DNA of 5,193 bases from Candidatus Hydrogenedentota bacterium. Its GTDB lineage: Bacteria > Hydrogenedentota > Hydrogenedentia > Hydrogenedentiales > CAITNO01. Each line of letters begins with the position of its first letter. Positions within the stretch are counted from its first letter, which is position 1. The stretch lies in the NCBI GenBank assembly GCA_903922535.1, contig CAIXUF010001274.1:1-5193 (forward strand). The letters are read 5' to 3'. Under the pieces are notes generated by a model. That model saw only the letters and a list, made by a program, of their open reading frames with translations, did no database searches and was not told where the DNA came from. A program made the translations under genes and the position numbers. This document shows, piece after piece, positions 1 through 5,193 of the stretch.

Positions 1-268
1 CAATCTTGCCAAATGTCACGTTTTCGGCCCAAAAACCGCCGTCGTCGTGCGTTATCTGGGATGAGTTTCTTGAGGCATACGGGGGTCTATCAATCCGATG
101 GGGGGCCGTGTGCGGAGCACGGGTTTTGTCCCATGCCCCGCCCGGTGCCATCGTCTTGATGAGCCCCGCCGGGATATCCCTTGGCTGGTTGCTCTCCAGC
201 AGAGCCGGCCTCCGTTTCTCCCGGCAGCTTGGAGAATAGCAGATTTCGGACCGAAGTGTCATGTGCAT
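1..268 (-). CDS. Possible third cistron of the DUF1670 operon, unknown function, cut by the window edge
   Basis: Reading the minus strand from an ATG at 268-266 (a second in-frame ATG is at 262-260), the frame has no stop for 89 codons up to base 1, so the gene is incomplete. The start lies 7 nt after AGGAGG (281-276) and overlaps the last ten bases of the upstream DUF1670 gene, which would couple their translation. The second ATG also forms an ATGA with that gene's stop. The visible protein begins MHMTLRSEICYSP, is basic and rich in Pro and Arg, and has no transmembrane segment or motif I recognise. Arg codons AGG and AGA are more frequent than in its neighbours, which argues against a long-established gene. 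The AGGAGG also encodes part of a Glu-Glu run in the upstream gene, so its placement could be chance. It may be a real operon member, a decayed gene or an accidental open frame. Confidence 0.42.
   Translation of the reverse strand, partial: MHMTLRSEICYSPSCREKRRPALLESNQPRDIPAGLIKTMAPGGAWDKTRAPHTAPHRIDRPPYASRNSSQITHDDGGFWAENVTFGKI
4..15 (+). repeat. Left copy of a 12-bp inverted repeat flanking the DUF1670 operon
   Basis: The 12 bases TCTTGCCAAATG here occur in opposite orientation at 1924-1935, so the two copies bracket the whole minus-strand operon. Similarity does not extend clearly beyond 12 bp on either side. This copy lies inside the possible third open frame, and the window begins 3 bases outside it, so a target-site duplication cannot be tested. 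A single 12-bp inverted match somewhere in a 5-kb window is roughly expected by chance; only the flanking position makes it notable. Confidence 0.3.
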
Positions 269-1035
269 TTTCTGGCCTCCTCGAACTCGTCGTGCAGCTG
301 GAGGTACTGGTTCACGAGAGCCGGTGAGCAGTCGAGAATATGCGCGGTCTGCTCCGGGGTCATGTTGAGCAGGGCGCAGGCCCGCACCCGTTCAAACTGA
401 CCGAGGTAGCGGTCCACGGCACCGAGCGAATGGTAAGTCTCGCGGGCAATCTGGTCGGCCTCCTTGCCTTCGAGATGGCGTTTGCGGCAGATGATGCCCT
501 TGTGAGTCAGGCCGGTGCCCACGTCGTGCAGGGTGGCGCGGCGGGGAACGGTTTGGCCGGTCTCGCGCTCATGCCGGCTCAGGAGCTTGGCAATGCCGCC
601 TGCGCTGTGGCTGAGCAGCTCTGCGAGATCAGAGTCGGAGAGCAGCGCCTTCTGCTCGTGAGACTGCCGACACAAGCGCAGGGCTTTTTGGAGCAGCCGT
701 TCCGGGGCGGGCCGACCCTGAAGGCGCAGCTCGATGTCCTCGGGGGTGATTAGGTCCAGTGTCACGCAGACCAGCCGCGGCGGGCGCGCGTGCGGGTTGC
801 GCCGGGGCGGACAGTCCAGGTCTATGGCCAGCCAGCGCACTTGGCCGGAGGAGACATGCTCGCCAGGCACGAGGTTCGCCTGGACGACTTCGAGCACCAT
901 GTCGGCGCACAGGCCGACCACCCGGTCGCCGCCGATGCGCGGGAACTGCTCGGCGATGCGCTGGGCGATTGCGGCCCTGATATTGCGGGTTTTGAGCGAT
1001 CCGAAGTGTTTGACGCGGCTGTTGGGAGGGTTCAT
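259..1035 (-). CDS. DUF1670-type helix-turn-helix protein, second of a tandem pair (258 aa)
   Basis: Encodes a 258-residue soluble protein. Residues about 17-106 form an alpha/beta region with a hydrophobic VRWLAIDLDCP strand near 66-76. Several helix-turn-helix-like segments follow: about 131-153 (LSDSDLAELLSHSAGGIAKLL), about 187-215 (EGKEADQIARETYHS...VDRYL) and about 224-246 (MTPEQTAHILDCSPALVNQYL). The block LTHKGIICRKRHLEGKEADQ is characteristic of the family I know as DUF1670, whose function is unknown. HTH repeats suggest DNA binding in the cytoplasm. It aligns along its length with the upstream gene product, so the two are tandem paralogues. The start is chosen at 1035 because AAAGGAGG (1048-1041) lies 5 nt before it and the ATG overlaps the upstream TGA as ATGA. 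The same frame remains open upstream to 1548, so in-frame fusion to the upstream gene by a -1 shift is possible. I recall the family from memory and no search was run. Confidence 0.85.
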   Translation of the reverse strand: MNPPNSRVKHFGSLKTRNIRAAIAQRIAEQFPRIGGDRVVGLCADMVLEVVQANLVPGEHVSSGQVRWLAIDLDCPPRRNPHARPPRLVCVTLDLITPEDIELRLQGRPAPERLLQKALRLCRQSHEQKALLSDSDLAELLSHSAGGIAKLLSRHERETGQTVPRRATLHDVGTGLTHKGIICRKRHLEGKEADQIARETYHSLGAVDRYLGQFERVRACALLNMTPEQTAHILDCSPALVNQYLQLHDEFEEARKCT

Positions 1036-1045
1036 GGGTGCCTCC
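1025..1045 (-). promoter_or_regulatory. Hairpin covering the ribosome binding site of the second DUF1670 gene
   Basis: In the minus-strand transcript, GGAGG (1045-1041), the core of the Shine-Dalgarno sequence, can pair with CCTCC (1029-1025) inside the first codons. The 11-nt loop contains the ATG at 1035-1033. Ribosomes finishing the upstream gene stop at 1034-1032, inside this structure, and would melt it. This is a simple way to make translation of the second gene depend on the first. The stem is only 5 bp, so it may be weak. It also lies 12 nt downstream of the A9 run, where it could slow ribosomes. Confidence 0.35.
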
Positions 1046-1874
1046 TTTGCGGACCCGTTTTTTTTTGCCCGCCCCGGCCCAGCGCCAGAAGGGTTTCCAG
1101 GTGCGCCTGCTGGCCGGGGTCCTTGGCGGCGGTCTCGGCCAGGGCCAGATAGCGGTCCACCAGGCCGCGTCCGCGCCGCAGCAGGAAGGCAATCTGATCG
1201 GGGTGGATGTCCTGCCGGGCCAGCTGCGCGCACCGCGTGAAGGTGGACAGGTAGTTGGCCACCGCTGTCGGCGAGTGGTGCGTGGCCCGGCAGATTTCCG
1301 TCATCGTTTTGCCTTGCAGCGCATGGCGCACGATGAGTTCGCGGTGTGTCAGCATGGGACCAATGTCCTGCATGATGGAGCGCAGGGGGACGAGCAGGTC
1401 GGGCTGCCCGCGGCGCAGGGCCGCCAGGTCCCGCGAAATGGTGCGCGGGCTGACAAAGAACACCCGGTAGGCAAGGTCCTCGCGCGTCAGCAGCGCCCCC
1501 TGGCTCAGCGCCTCCTGGCACGCATCGACCAGGCGCGCGCGCCGCCACACCTCCATACTCTCCTGCTGCATCCGGCGGTCATCCTCGGCTCCCTTGTGCA
1601 CCGTCACCACCACGGTCCGCTTGGCGCAGCGCGCCACGGGCTTGCCCGGCGGTTCCTCGGCGTCCAGCGCCACCAGCGTCAGCCGACCCGGCAGCGGCTC
1701 CTGCGGCGATGCCCCCATGTAGGGGCCGTACACCTCATGCACCGCATCCAGCACCGCCTCCGCCTCGAACGGACTGCAGTTGAGCCCCTCGCGGACAAGC
1801 TGCAAAAACTGGTCGTCCAGCGTCTTGCTGGACAGCCGATCCAGAGTCTCTTTCTCGGGCCTTCGCACACCCAT
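1032..1874 (-). CDS. DUF1670-type helix-turn-helix protein, first of a tandem pair (280 aa)
   Basis: Encodes a 280-residue soluble protein. An N-terminal region (about 8-98) contains a helical part (FLQLVREGLNCSPFEAEAVL) and hydrophobic strands (LTLVALDAEEPP near 65; TVVVTV near 87-92). It is followed by HTH-like segments at about 127-152 (LLTREDLAYRVFFVSPRTIS), 187-212 (LQGKTMTEICRATHHSPTAV) and 222-245. The SIMQDIGPMLTHRELIVRHA block matches the equivalent block of the downstream protein, identifying both as DUF1670-type paralogues. Function is unknown; a DNA-binding regulatory role is inferred from the HTH segments only. The start at 1874 has AAGGAG (1889-1884) 9 nt upstream, and no other ATG lies upstream in frame within the intergenic region. 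The end overlaps the next start as ATGA. Nine consecutive A residues (1066-1058) encode GQKKTG near the C-terminus and form a classic slippery site. It is divergent from the c-di-GMP genes. Confidence 0.85.
   Translation of the reverse strand: MGVRRPEKETLDRLSSKTLDDQFLQLVREGLNCSPFEAEAVLDAVHEVYGPYMGASPQEPLPGRLTLVALDAEEPPGKPVARCAKRTVVVTVHKGAEDDRRMQQESMEVWRRARLVDACQEALSQGALLTREDLAYRVFFVSPRTISRDLAALRRGQPDLLVPLRSIMQDIGPMLTHRELIVRHALQGKTMTEICRATHHSPTAVANYLSTFTRCAQLARQDIHPDQIAFLLRRGRGLVDRYLALAETAAKDPGQQAHLETLLALGRGGQKKTGPQRRHP
1058..1066 (-). other. A9 slippery run, candidate -1 frameshift or transcriptional slippage site
   Basis: On the minus strand the codons read CAA AAA AAA ACG, which contains the heptamer A_AAA_AAA in the phase needed for -1 ribosomal slippage. 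After a -1 slip, reading continues AAC GGG TCC GCA AAG GAG and then enters the second DUF1670 gene in frame, without a stop. The predicted product is residues 1-272 of the first protein, eight linker residues (NGSAKEAP) and all 258 residues of the second, about 538 aa. A9 runs can also cause RNA polymerase slippage. Such a run is conspicuous in a GC-rich gene. Confidence 0.45.
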
Positions 1875-1919
1875 TTCCGGGGTCTCCTTCTTGCTGTTGA
1901 CACCAGTCTCATGAACAGG

Positions 1920-1933
1920 TTGCCATTTGGCAA
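1920..1933. promoter_or_regulatory. Operator-like palindrome TTGCC-N4-GGCAA
   Basis: Perfect 5-bp arms TTGCC and GGCAA separated by ATTT, 46 bp upstream of the start of the first DUF1670 gene. The size and symmetry suit a dimeric HTH regulator, possibly the operon's own products (inference). Part of this palindrome is the right copy of the 12-bp inverted repeat, so the sequence could be either an operator or an element end. Confidence 0.3.
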
Positions 1934-1935
1934 GA
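1924..1935 (-). repeat. Right copy of the 12-bp inverted repeat flanking the DUF1670 operon
   Basis: On the minus strand this reads TCTTGCCAAATG, identical to 4-15 on the plus strand. It overlaps the TTGCC-N4-GGCAA palindrome, which gives a simpler alternative reading as a regulatory site. Confidence 0.3.
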
Positions 1936-1944
1936 AGGTCAGGG

Positions 1945-1975
1945 ATTTCGACTACGGAAATAGGGTTTTTCCCTA
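1945..1975. promoter_or_regulatory. Nested palindromes in the divergent intergenic region
   Basis: Three symmetric elements overlap here: ATTTC-N7-GAAAT (1945-1961), TACGGAAA-N7-TTTCCCTA (1953-1975, seven of eight arm positions complementary) and the perfect hairpin TAGGG-TTTTT-CCCTA (1961-1975). The TAC/GTA-like ends and A/T-rich centre resemble sites bound by LuxR/FixJ-type response regulators, but no such regulator is encoded in the window. The cluster lies about 70-130 bp from the first minus-strand start and about 160-190 bp from the plus-strand start, so it could control either. As an RNA hairpin it lacks the long GC stem and trailing U-run of a terminator. Confidence 0.4.
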
Positions 1976-2003
1976 CCGCCCCCCCGTCCGGCGACCTGTA
2001 TAC

Positions 2004-2044
2004 TTGACAGTGGACATGTTGATTGACTGGTATTCCATTGACAG
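2004..2044 (+). promoter_or_regulatory. TTGACA elements, weak promoter candidate for the diguanylate cyclase operon
   Basis: TTGACAG occurs at 2004-2010 and 2038-2044, with TTGACT between them at 2023-2028. A TTGACA at 2004 pairs only with a poor -10 (TGGTAT at 2028-2033, 18-nt spacer), and the second TTGACA has no recognisable -10 at 16-18 nt. GATAAT at 2092-2097 resembles a -10 but lacks a -35. The region probably carries the promoter of the plus-strand operon, but the exact site cannot be fixed. The repeats could equally be activator half-sites. Confidence 0.22.
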
Positions 2045-2132
2045 GGCGTCATGCGTCGCGTGGCGGGAGCCCAGGGAATTGCAGTGAAGATGATAATCCA
2101 ATCCGAATACAACACTTCAGAGAAGACACTCA

Positions 2133-3119
2133 ATGAAGATCCTGGTCGCTGAAGACGATAAGGTGTCCCGCATGACGCTGGCCGCCTGCCTGCGGGGCTG
2201 GGGGTATGAAGTGTTGTCTGCCGGTGACGGGCTTTCGGCTTTCGAGTGGTTGGAGAAGACGCATGGACCGCGCCTTGCCCTGCTGGACTGGGAAATGCCT
2301 GGACTGGATGGCATTGAAGTGTGTGCAAAGCTGCGCGCGATTGCAGACCTCCCTTTTCGCTACCTGATAGTGCTCACCGGGCGTGACCGGGAAGAAGACA
2401 TCGTGGCCGCACTGGAAAAAGGGGCCGATGACTACATAACCAAGCCGTGGACACCCGGCGAACTCCGCGCGAGGCTCGGCGTCGGCCAGCGAATGGTGCG
2501 GCTCTATGAACAACTGGAGGAGAACAGCCTTCAGCTCGCGCTGGCCGCGCAAACCGACAGTCTGACCGAGATTTGGAACCGGTCCGCTGTCATGAGACGG
2601 TTAAATGAGGAATGTGCCCGGGCTGCCCGCGACGGCACTCCGCTGTCCGTCTTCATGCTTGACCTGGACAACTTTAAGAGGGTCAATGACACAAAGGGGC
2701 ACCAGGCGGGCGACCAAGTCTTGAGAGAAGTTGCCCGCTTTTTTCGGGAAGCATGCCGGCCCTACGACAATGTGGGCCGTTACGGAGGTGAGGAGTTTCT
2801 GATAGTCATTCCGGGTGCCTCGTACGGGAAGACGGAAGCACTTGCGCAGCGGCTTCGACAAGTTGTTGCAGTCACCCCAATTCACGTGGACGGTGTCCGA
2901 CTTCCCGTCACGGTGAGCATAGGTGCCGTCTGGCTGGCGCCCGGACAGCCCGGCGACATGGCCGGGCTCATCAGGACGGCGGACACCATGCTCTACCGGG
3001 CCAAGGAACTCGGTCGAAACCGGGTGGAAACCAGTGTGTTCGGACAGGAGCCCAAAGACATTGAAAGAAGTGAGCAGGATGAACGGTCACGCTGTGAAAC
3101 AGCAGAATCCAAAGGCTAA
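2133..3119 (+). CDS. Response regulator with REC and GGDEF domains, diguanylate cyclase (328 aa)
   Basis: A cytoplasmic enzyme predicted to make cyclic di-GMP from two GTP when phosphorylated. The REC domain (about 2-118) has the acidic pair D8/D9, phosphoacceptor D52 (LLDWEMPG), T82 and K104 (TKPW). A helical linker (about 119-140) leads into the GGDEF domain (about 141-297), which starts TDSLTEIWNR. D177, N185, D194 and the GGEEF signature (218-222) have the same spacing as D327, N335, D344 and GGEEF in PleD. R209-P-Y-D212 lies five residues before GGEEF, an intact RxxD I-site for product inhibition. One REC plus GGDEF is the WspR-like layout, not the double-REC layout of PleD. Residues 298-328 are a charged, probably disordered tail. 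AGAGAAG (2119-2125) lies 7 nt before the ATG and is a moderate ribosome binding site. The end overlaps the PAS sensor gene by 41 bp, pointing to co-expression and a likely partner relationship. Confidence 0.95.
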   Translation: MKILVAEDDKVSRMTLAACLRGWGYEVLSAGDGLSAFEWLEKTHGPRLALLDWEMPGLDGIEVCAKLRAIADLPFRYLIVLTGRDREEDIVAALEKGADDYITKPWTPGELRARLGVGQRMVRLYEQLEENSLQLALAAQTDSLTEIWNRSAVMRRLNEECARAARDGTPLSVFMLDLDNFKRVNDTKGHQAGDQVLREVARFFREACRPYDNVGRYGGEEFLIVIPGASYGKTEALAQRLRQVVAVTPIHVDGVRLPVTVSIGAVWLAPGQPGDMAGLIRTADTMLYRAKELGRNRVETSVFGQEPKDIERSEQDERSRCETAESKG

Positions 3120-5193
3120 AGCGTCGTACGGGCAATCGGCTGGCCGTTCCGGCAGGCTTCGCATTGCAGAACAGGCGGCAACGATCGCCGGGGCGCTTGC
3201 CATTGTCACAGGAAGCATTGCGCTGGCAGGTTGGTGGCTGGAAATCCCGAGACTAAGCAACGCCCTGCTGCCGGTGGCCGCCAGCAACACACTGAAACCC
3301 AACACTGCCCTGGGCCTGGTGCTGGCGGGGCTGTCGTTGGCGCTGTCGGGATTCCCGGTGCAAACCCGATGGGCTCAATGGCTGTCTCAGGCCTTTGCGG
3401 CGGCCACGCTGCTTTGGGGGGGGCTCAACCTTTGCCAATATGTGTTCGGCGTGGACTTTGGCATCGATCGGCTGCTCTACCGCAGCCCCGGCGATGCCGT
3501 GATCGAATTGTCTTTCGGGCGCATGTCGCCCACCGCCGCGTTCAATTTCTTCATGATCGGCTGGGCGCTGTGCCTGCACCGTTTCCGCGGCGCCGTTTCG
3601 GCCTCCCAATGGCTGGCGGTAATGACGGGTTTGCTGGGGCTGCTGCCCCTCACGGCTTACCTGTACGGGGCCAGCAGGCAATTGGGCATCGGTCACTACA
3701 CGCAAATGTCAATTCCCGCGGCGTCATCCTTCATTGTCCTGAGCCTGGGGGTGCTCCTGCGGCATCCGGTATCCGGTCCCATGCTGGGCGTTACCGGCGA
3801 CACGCTGGGCGCCTGGCTGCTGCGCCAGATGCTTCCGTTTGTCCTGTGTATCCCCGTCGCTCTGGGGTGGTTGCGCGTTTGGGGGGAGAAGAACGCCTAT
3901 TTCGAGAGCGCGTTGGGGGTGGCTTTGATAATTATCATATTCATCGTGCTGTTCGGGGGAATGTTCTGGTGGACGGCCCGGGCTTTGAACCGGATGAACG
4001 GCGAACGCCTGCGGGCCGAAGCCGAAATGCACGACAGCGAGAGCAAGTTCCGCGCGTTGTACGAATCAACGACTGACGCCGTCATGCTGCTCGACGAGAA
4101 GGGCTTTTTCGACTGCAACGACGCCACCCTGCGGTTTTTTGGATGCGCGTGCCGCGCGGACTTCTGCTCGAAGCATCCGGCCGACCTCTCTCCGCCCGTG
4201 CAGCCGTGCGGCACGGACTCGATGACGCTTGCCAATCAGCGGATGGCAGCCGCCCTCGAAGAGGGCAGTTGCCGCTTTGAATGGATGTACCGGCGCGTTG
4301 GCGGGGGGGAGTTTGTCGCCGAAGTGCTGCTGAATGCGATGACGATTGGCGAAAAAAGGGTGCTTCAGGCATCGGTGCGGGACATCACCGAACGCATTCG
4401 CGCCGAGGCGGGATTGGCCGCCCAACGTGCGGAACTGCAGACTATTCTGGACGCGTCCCCCTTTCTTATTTTCTACAAGGACAAAGAAGACCGATTCGTA
4501 CGGGTGAACAGGGCATTGGCGGAGATTGCCGGCCTGTGCAAAGAAGAGATTGAAGGGCATCCGGCCGTCGAAATCTTCCCGGACCTTGCGGAGGCATACC
4601 GGCGGGACGACCTGGAGGTCGTCAACTCGGGAGAATCCAAGCTTGGCTTTGTCGAACAGATCCAGACGCCTGTCGGGCTGCGCTGGGTGCGGACGGACAA
4701 GATCCCCCACAGAAACGACCAAGGGGAAGTCATCGGGATCATCGGATTCTCGGAAGACATCACCGAACGCCGGCGCACCGCCGAGGCGCTTCGGGAAAAC
4801 GAGGCGATGCTGCGGGCGATAACATCCTCCGCGCAGGATGCCATCATCATGATAAACCCGGCGGGCAGAATATCCTTTTGGAACAATGCGTCAGGCAGGG
4901 TTTTTGGCTGGTCCGAGGAGGAGGCGCTCGGCAAGGACCTGCATGCGCTTCTCGCACCGCAGAAATACCGCGCAGCCCAGGAACCGGCGTTTGAGCGTTT
5001 CAAACAGACGGGCGAAGGCGGCGCGGTGGGAAAGACGCTCGAACTTTCAGCGATCAGAAGGGATGGCGCCGAGTTTCCCATAGAAATTGCCCTGGCCGCC
5101 GTGGAGGTCAAGGGGGAATGGCACGGTGTGGGCATTATACGCGACATTACAGAGCGAAAGCTGATAGAGGGCGAGCTGCGTGACGCCAAGGAG
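3079..5193 (+). CDS. Membrane-bound multi-PAS sensor, probably a histidine kinase, C-terminus beyond the window
   Basis: The first 705 residues are visible and there is no stop. After a basic N-terminus, about eight hydrophobic helices follow (roughly 30-52, 75-92, 98-120, 152-168, 178-196, 212-228, 250-268, 279-300), forming an integral sensor region. A short helix connects to three PAS domains. PAS1 (about 322-437) contains HPADLSPPVQP and ends RDITER. PAS2 (about 448-564) starts LQTILDASPFLIFYKDKEDR and ends EDITER. PAS3 (about 572-694) starts ENEAMLRAITSSAQDAIIMI and ends RDITERK. The following helix (LIEGELRDAKE) is the usual lead into a HisKA kinase, though a GGDEF or another output is possible. 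ATG at 3079 is the only ATG upstream of the first helix; GTG at 3094 is an alternative. The ribosome binding site is weak (AAAGAAG, 3064-3070), consistent with coupling through the 41-bp overlap with the diguanylate cyclase gene. The ligand cannot be inferred. Confidence 0.9.
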   Translation, partial: MNGHAVKQQNPKAKASYGQSAGRSGRLRIAEQAATIAGALAIVTGSIALAGWWLEIPRLSNALLPVAASNTLKPNTALGLVLAGLSLALSGFPVQTRWAQWLSQAFAAATLLWGGLNLCQYVFGVDFGIDRLLYRSPGDAVIELSFGRMSPTAAFNFFMIGWALCLHRFRGAVSASQWLAVMTGLLGLLPLTAYLYGASRQLGIGHYTQMSIPAASSFIVLSLGVLLRHPVSGPMLGVTGDTLGAWLLRQMLPFVLCIPVALGWLRVWGEKNAYFESALGVALIIIIFIVLFGGMFWWTARALNRMNGERLRAEAEMHDSESKFRALYESTTDAVMLLDEKGFFDCNDATLRFFGCACRADFCSKHPADLSPPVQPCGTDSMTLANQRMAAALEEGSCRFEWMYRRVGGGEFVAEVLLNAMTIGEKRVLQASVRDITERIRAEAGLAAQRAELQTILDASPFLIFYKDKEDRFVRVNRALAEIAGLCKEEIEGHPAVEIFPDLAEAYRRDDLEVVNSGESKLGFVEQIQTPVGLRWVRTDKIPHRNDQGEVIGIIGFSEDITERRRTAEALRENEAMLRAITSSAQDAIIMINPAGRISFWNNASGRVFGWSEEEALGKDLHALLAPQKYRAAQEPAFERFKQTGEGGAVGKTLELSAIRRDGAEFPIEIALAAVEVKGEWHGVGIIRDITERKLIEGELRDAKE

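Noticed and set aside
171..180. Perfect palindrome GGGATATCCC
   Set aside because: A 10-bp palindrome of this kind is common by chance; it lies inside a possible coding frame with no partner site.
6..400. Short plus-strand open frames at the left end
   Set aside because: No ribosome binding site or motif, and they lie opposite the DUF1670 operon.
1961..1975. TAGGG-TTTTT-CCCTA as an intrinsic terminator
   Set aside because: The stem is only 5 bp, no U-run follows on either strand, and no gene ends nearby because both neighbours start from this region.
2061..2083. Possible sigma-54 promoter (TGGC...TTGC) before the diguanylate cyclase
   Set aside because: The distance between the GG and GC elements exceeds the required 10 nt, so it does not fit the -24/-12 consensus.
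1038..2087. Long plus-strand open frame (349 codons) antisense to the first DUF1670 gene
   Set aside because: Its composition is rich in Arg, Gln and His with no domain, it is antisense to a clear gene with a good ribosome binding site, and it runs through the palindromic intergenic region. It is a GC-rich shadow frame.
3231..4076. Plus-strand open frame (281 codons) inside the sensor gene
   Set aside because: The overlapping frame from 3079 encodes clear membrane helices and PAS domains. This frame is Gly/Arg/Ala-rich with no recognisable domain.
4066..5189. Minus-strand open frames opposite the PAS domains
   Set aside because: They are antisense to three well-defined PAS domains and have shadow-like composition with no motif.
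1..5193. tRNA, rRNA, CRISPR array or riboswitch
   Set aside because: No cloverleaf, rRNA-like block or regularly spaced repeats were seen, and the only real intergenic stretch is 258 bp without a recognisable riboswitch core.

Overview
The window looks like chromosomal DNA of a GC-rich environmental bacterium with a large signal-transduction repertoire. The evidence is a response regulator-diguanylate cyclase, a long membrane-bound multi-PAS sensor, mostly G/C-ending codons, good Shine-Dalgarno sequences and ATGA gene overlaps. DUF1670 proteins and PAS-rich membrane sensors fit groups such as Desulfobacterota, Planctomycetota or Verrucomicrobiota. No rRNA or housekeeping marker is present, so this placement is only an inference.

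Left half (1-1874, minus strand): a compact operon. Its first gene (1874-1032) and second gene (1035-259) encode two related helix-turn-helix proteins of the DUF1670 type, with the same layout of an N-terminal alpha/beta region followed by several HTH segments. They overlap by ATGA. An A9 run lies close upstream of that overlap. A -1 slip there would join the two proteins into one chain of about 538 residues. A 5-bp hairpin covers the ribosome binding site of the second gene. A third reading frame (268 to the window edge) starts 7 nt after an AGGAGG, overlaps the end of the second gene and stays open for 89 codons to the edge; its product is not recognised.

Middle (1875-2132): a 258-bp divergent intergenic region with several palindromes. 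These are TTGCC-N4-GGCAA, ATTTC-N7-GAAAT and TACGGAAA-N7-TTTCCCTA (which encloses the short hairpin TAGGG-TTTTT-CCCTA). A set of TTGAC repeats follows. These are plausible operators and promoter elements for one or both flanking operons.

Right half (2133-5193, plus strand): a REC-GGDEF diguanylate cyclase (328 aa) with all catalytic residues and an intact RxxD inhibitory site. It overlaps by 41 bp a membrane sensor with about eight TM helices and three PAS domains; the window ends before the sensor's output domain. The overlap suggests co-expression. The sensor is the natural candidate to control phosphorylation of the REC domain, and so c-di-GMP synthesis, if its missing C-terminus is a histidine kinase.

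Most worth a second look: the A9 frameshift/fusion architecture of the DUF1670 pair, the third cistron cut by the window edge, a 12-bp inverted repeat flanking the left operon, and the nested palindromes between the operons.
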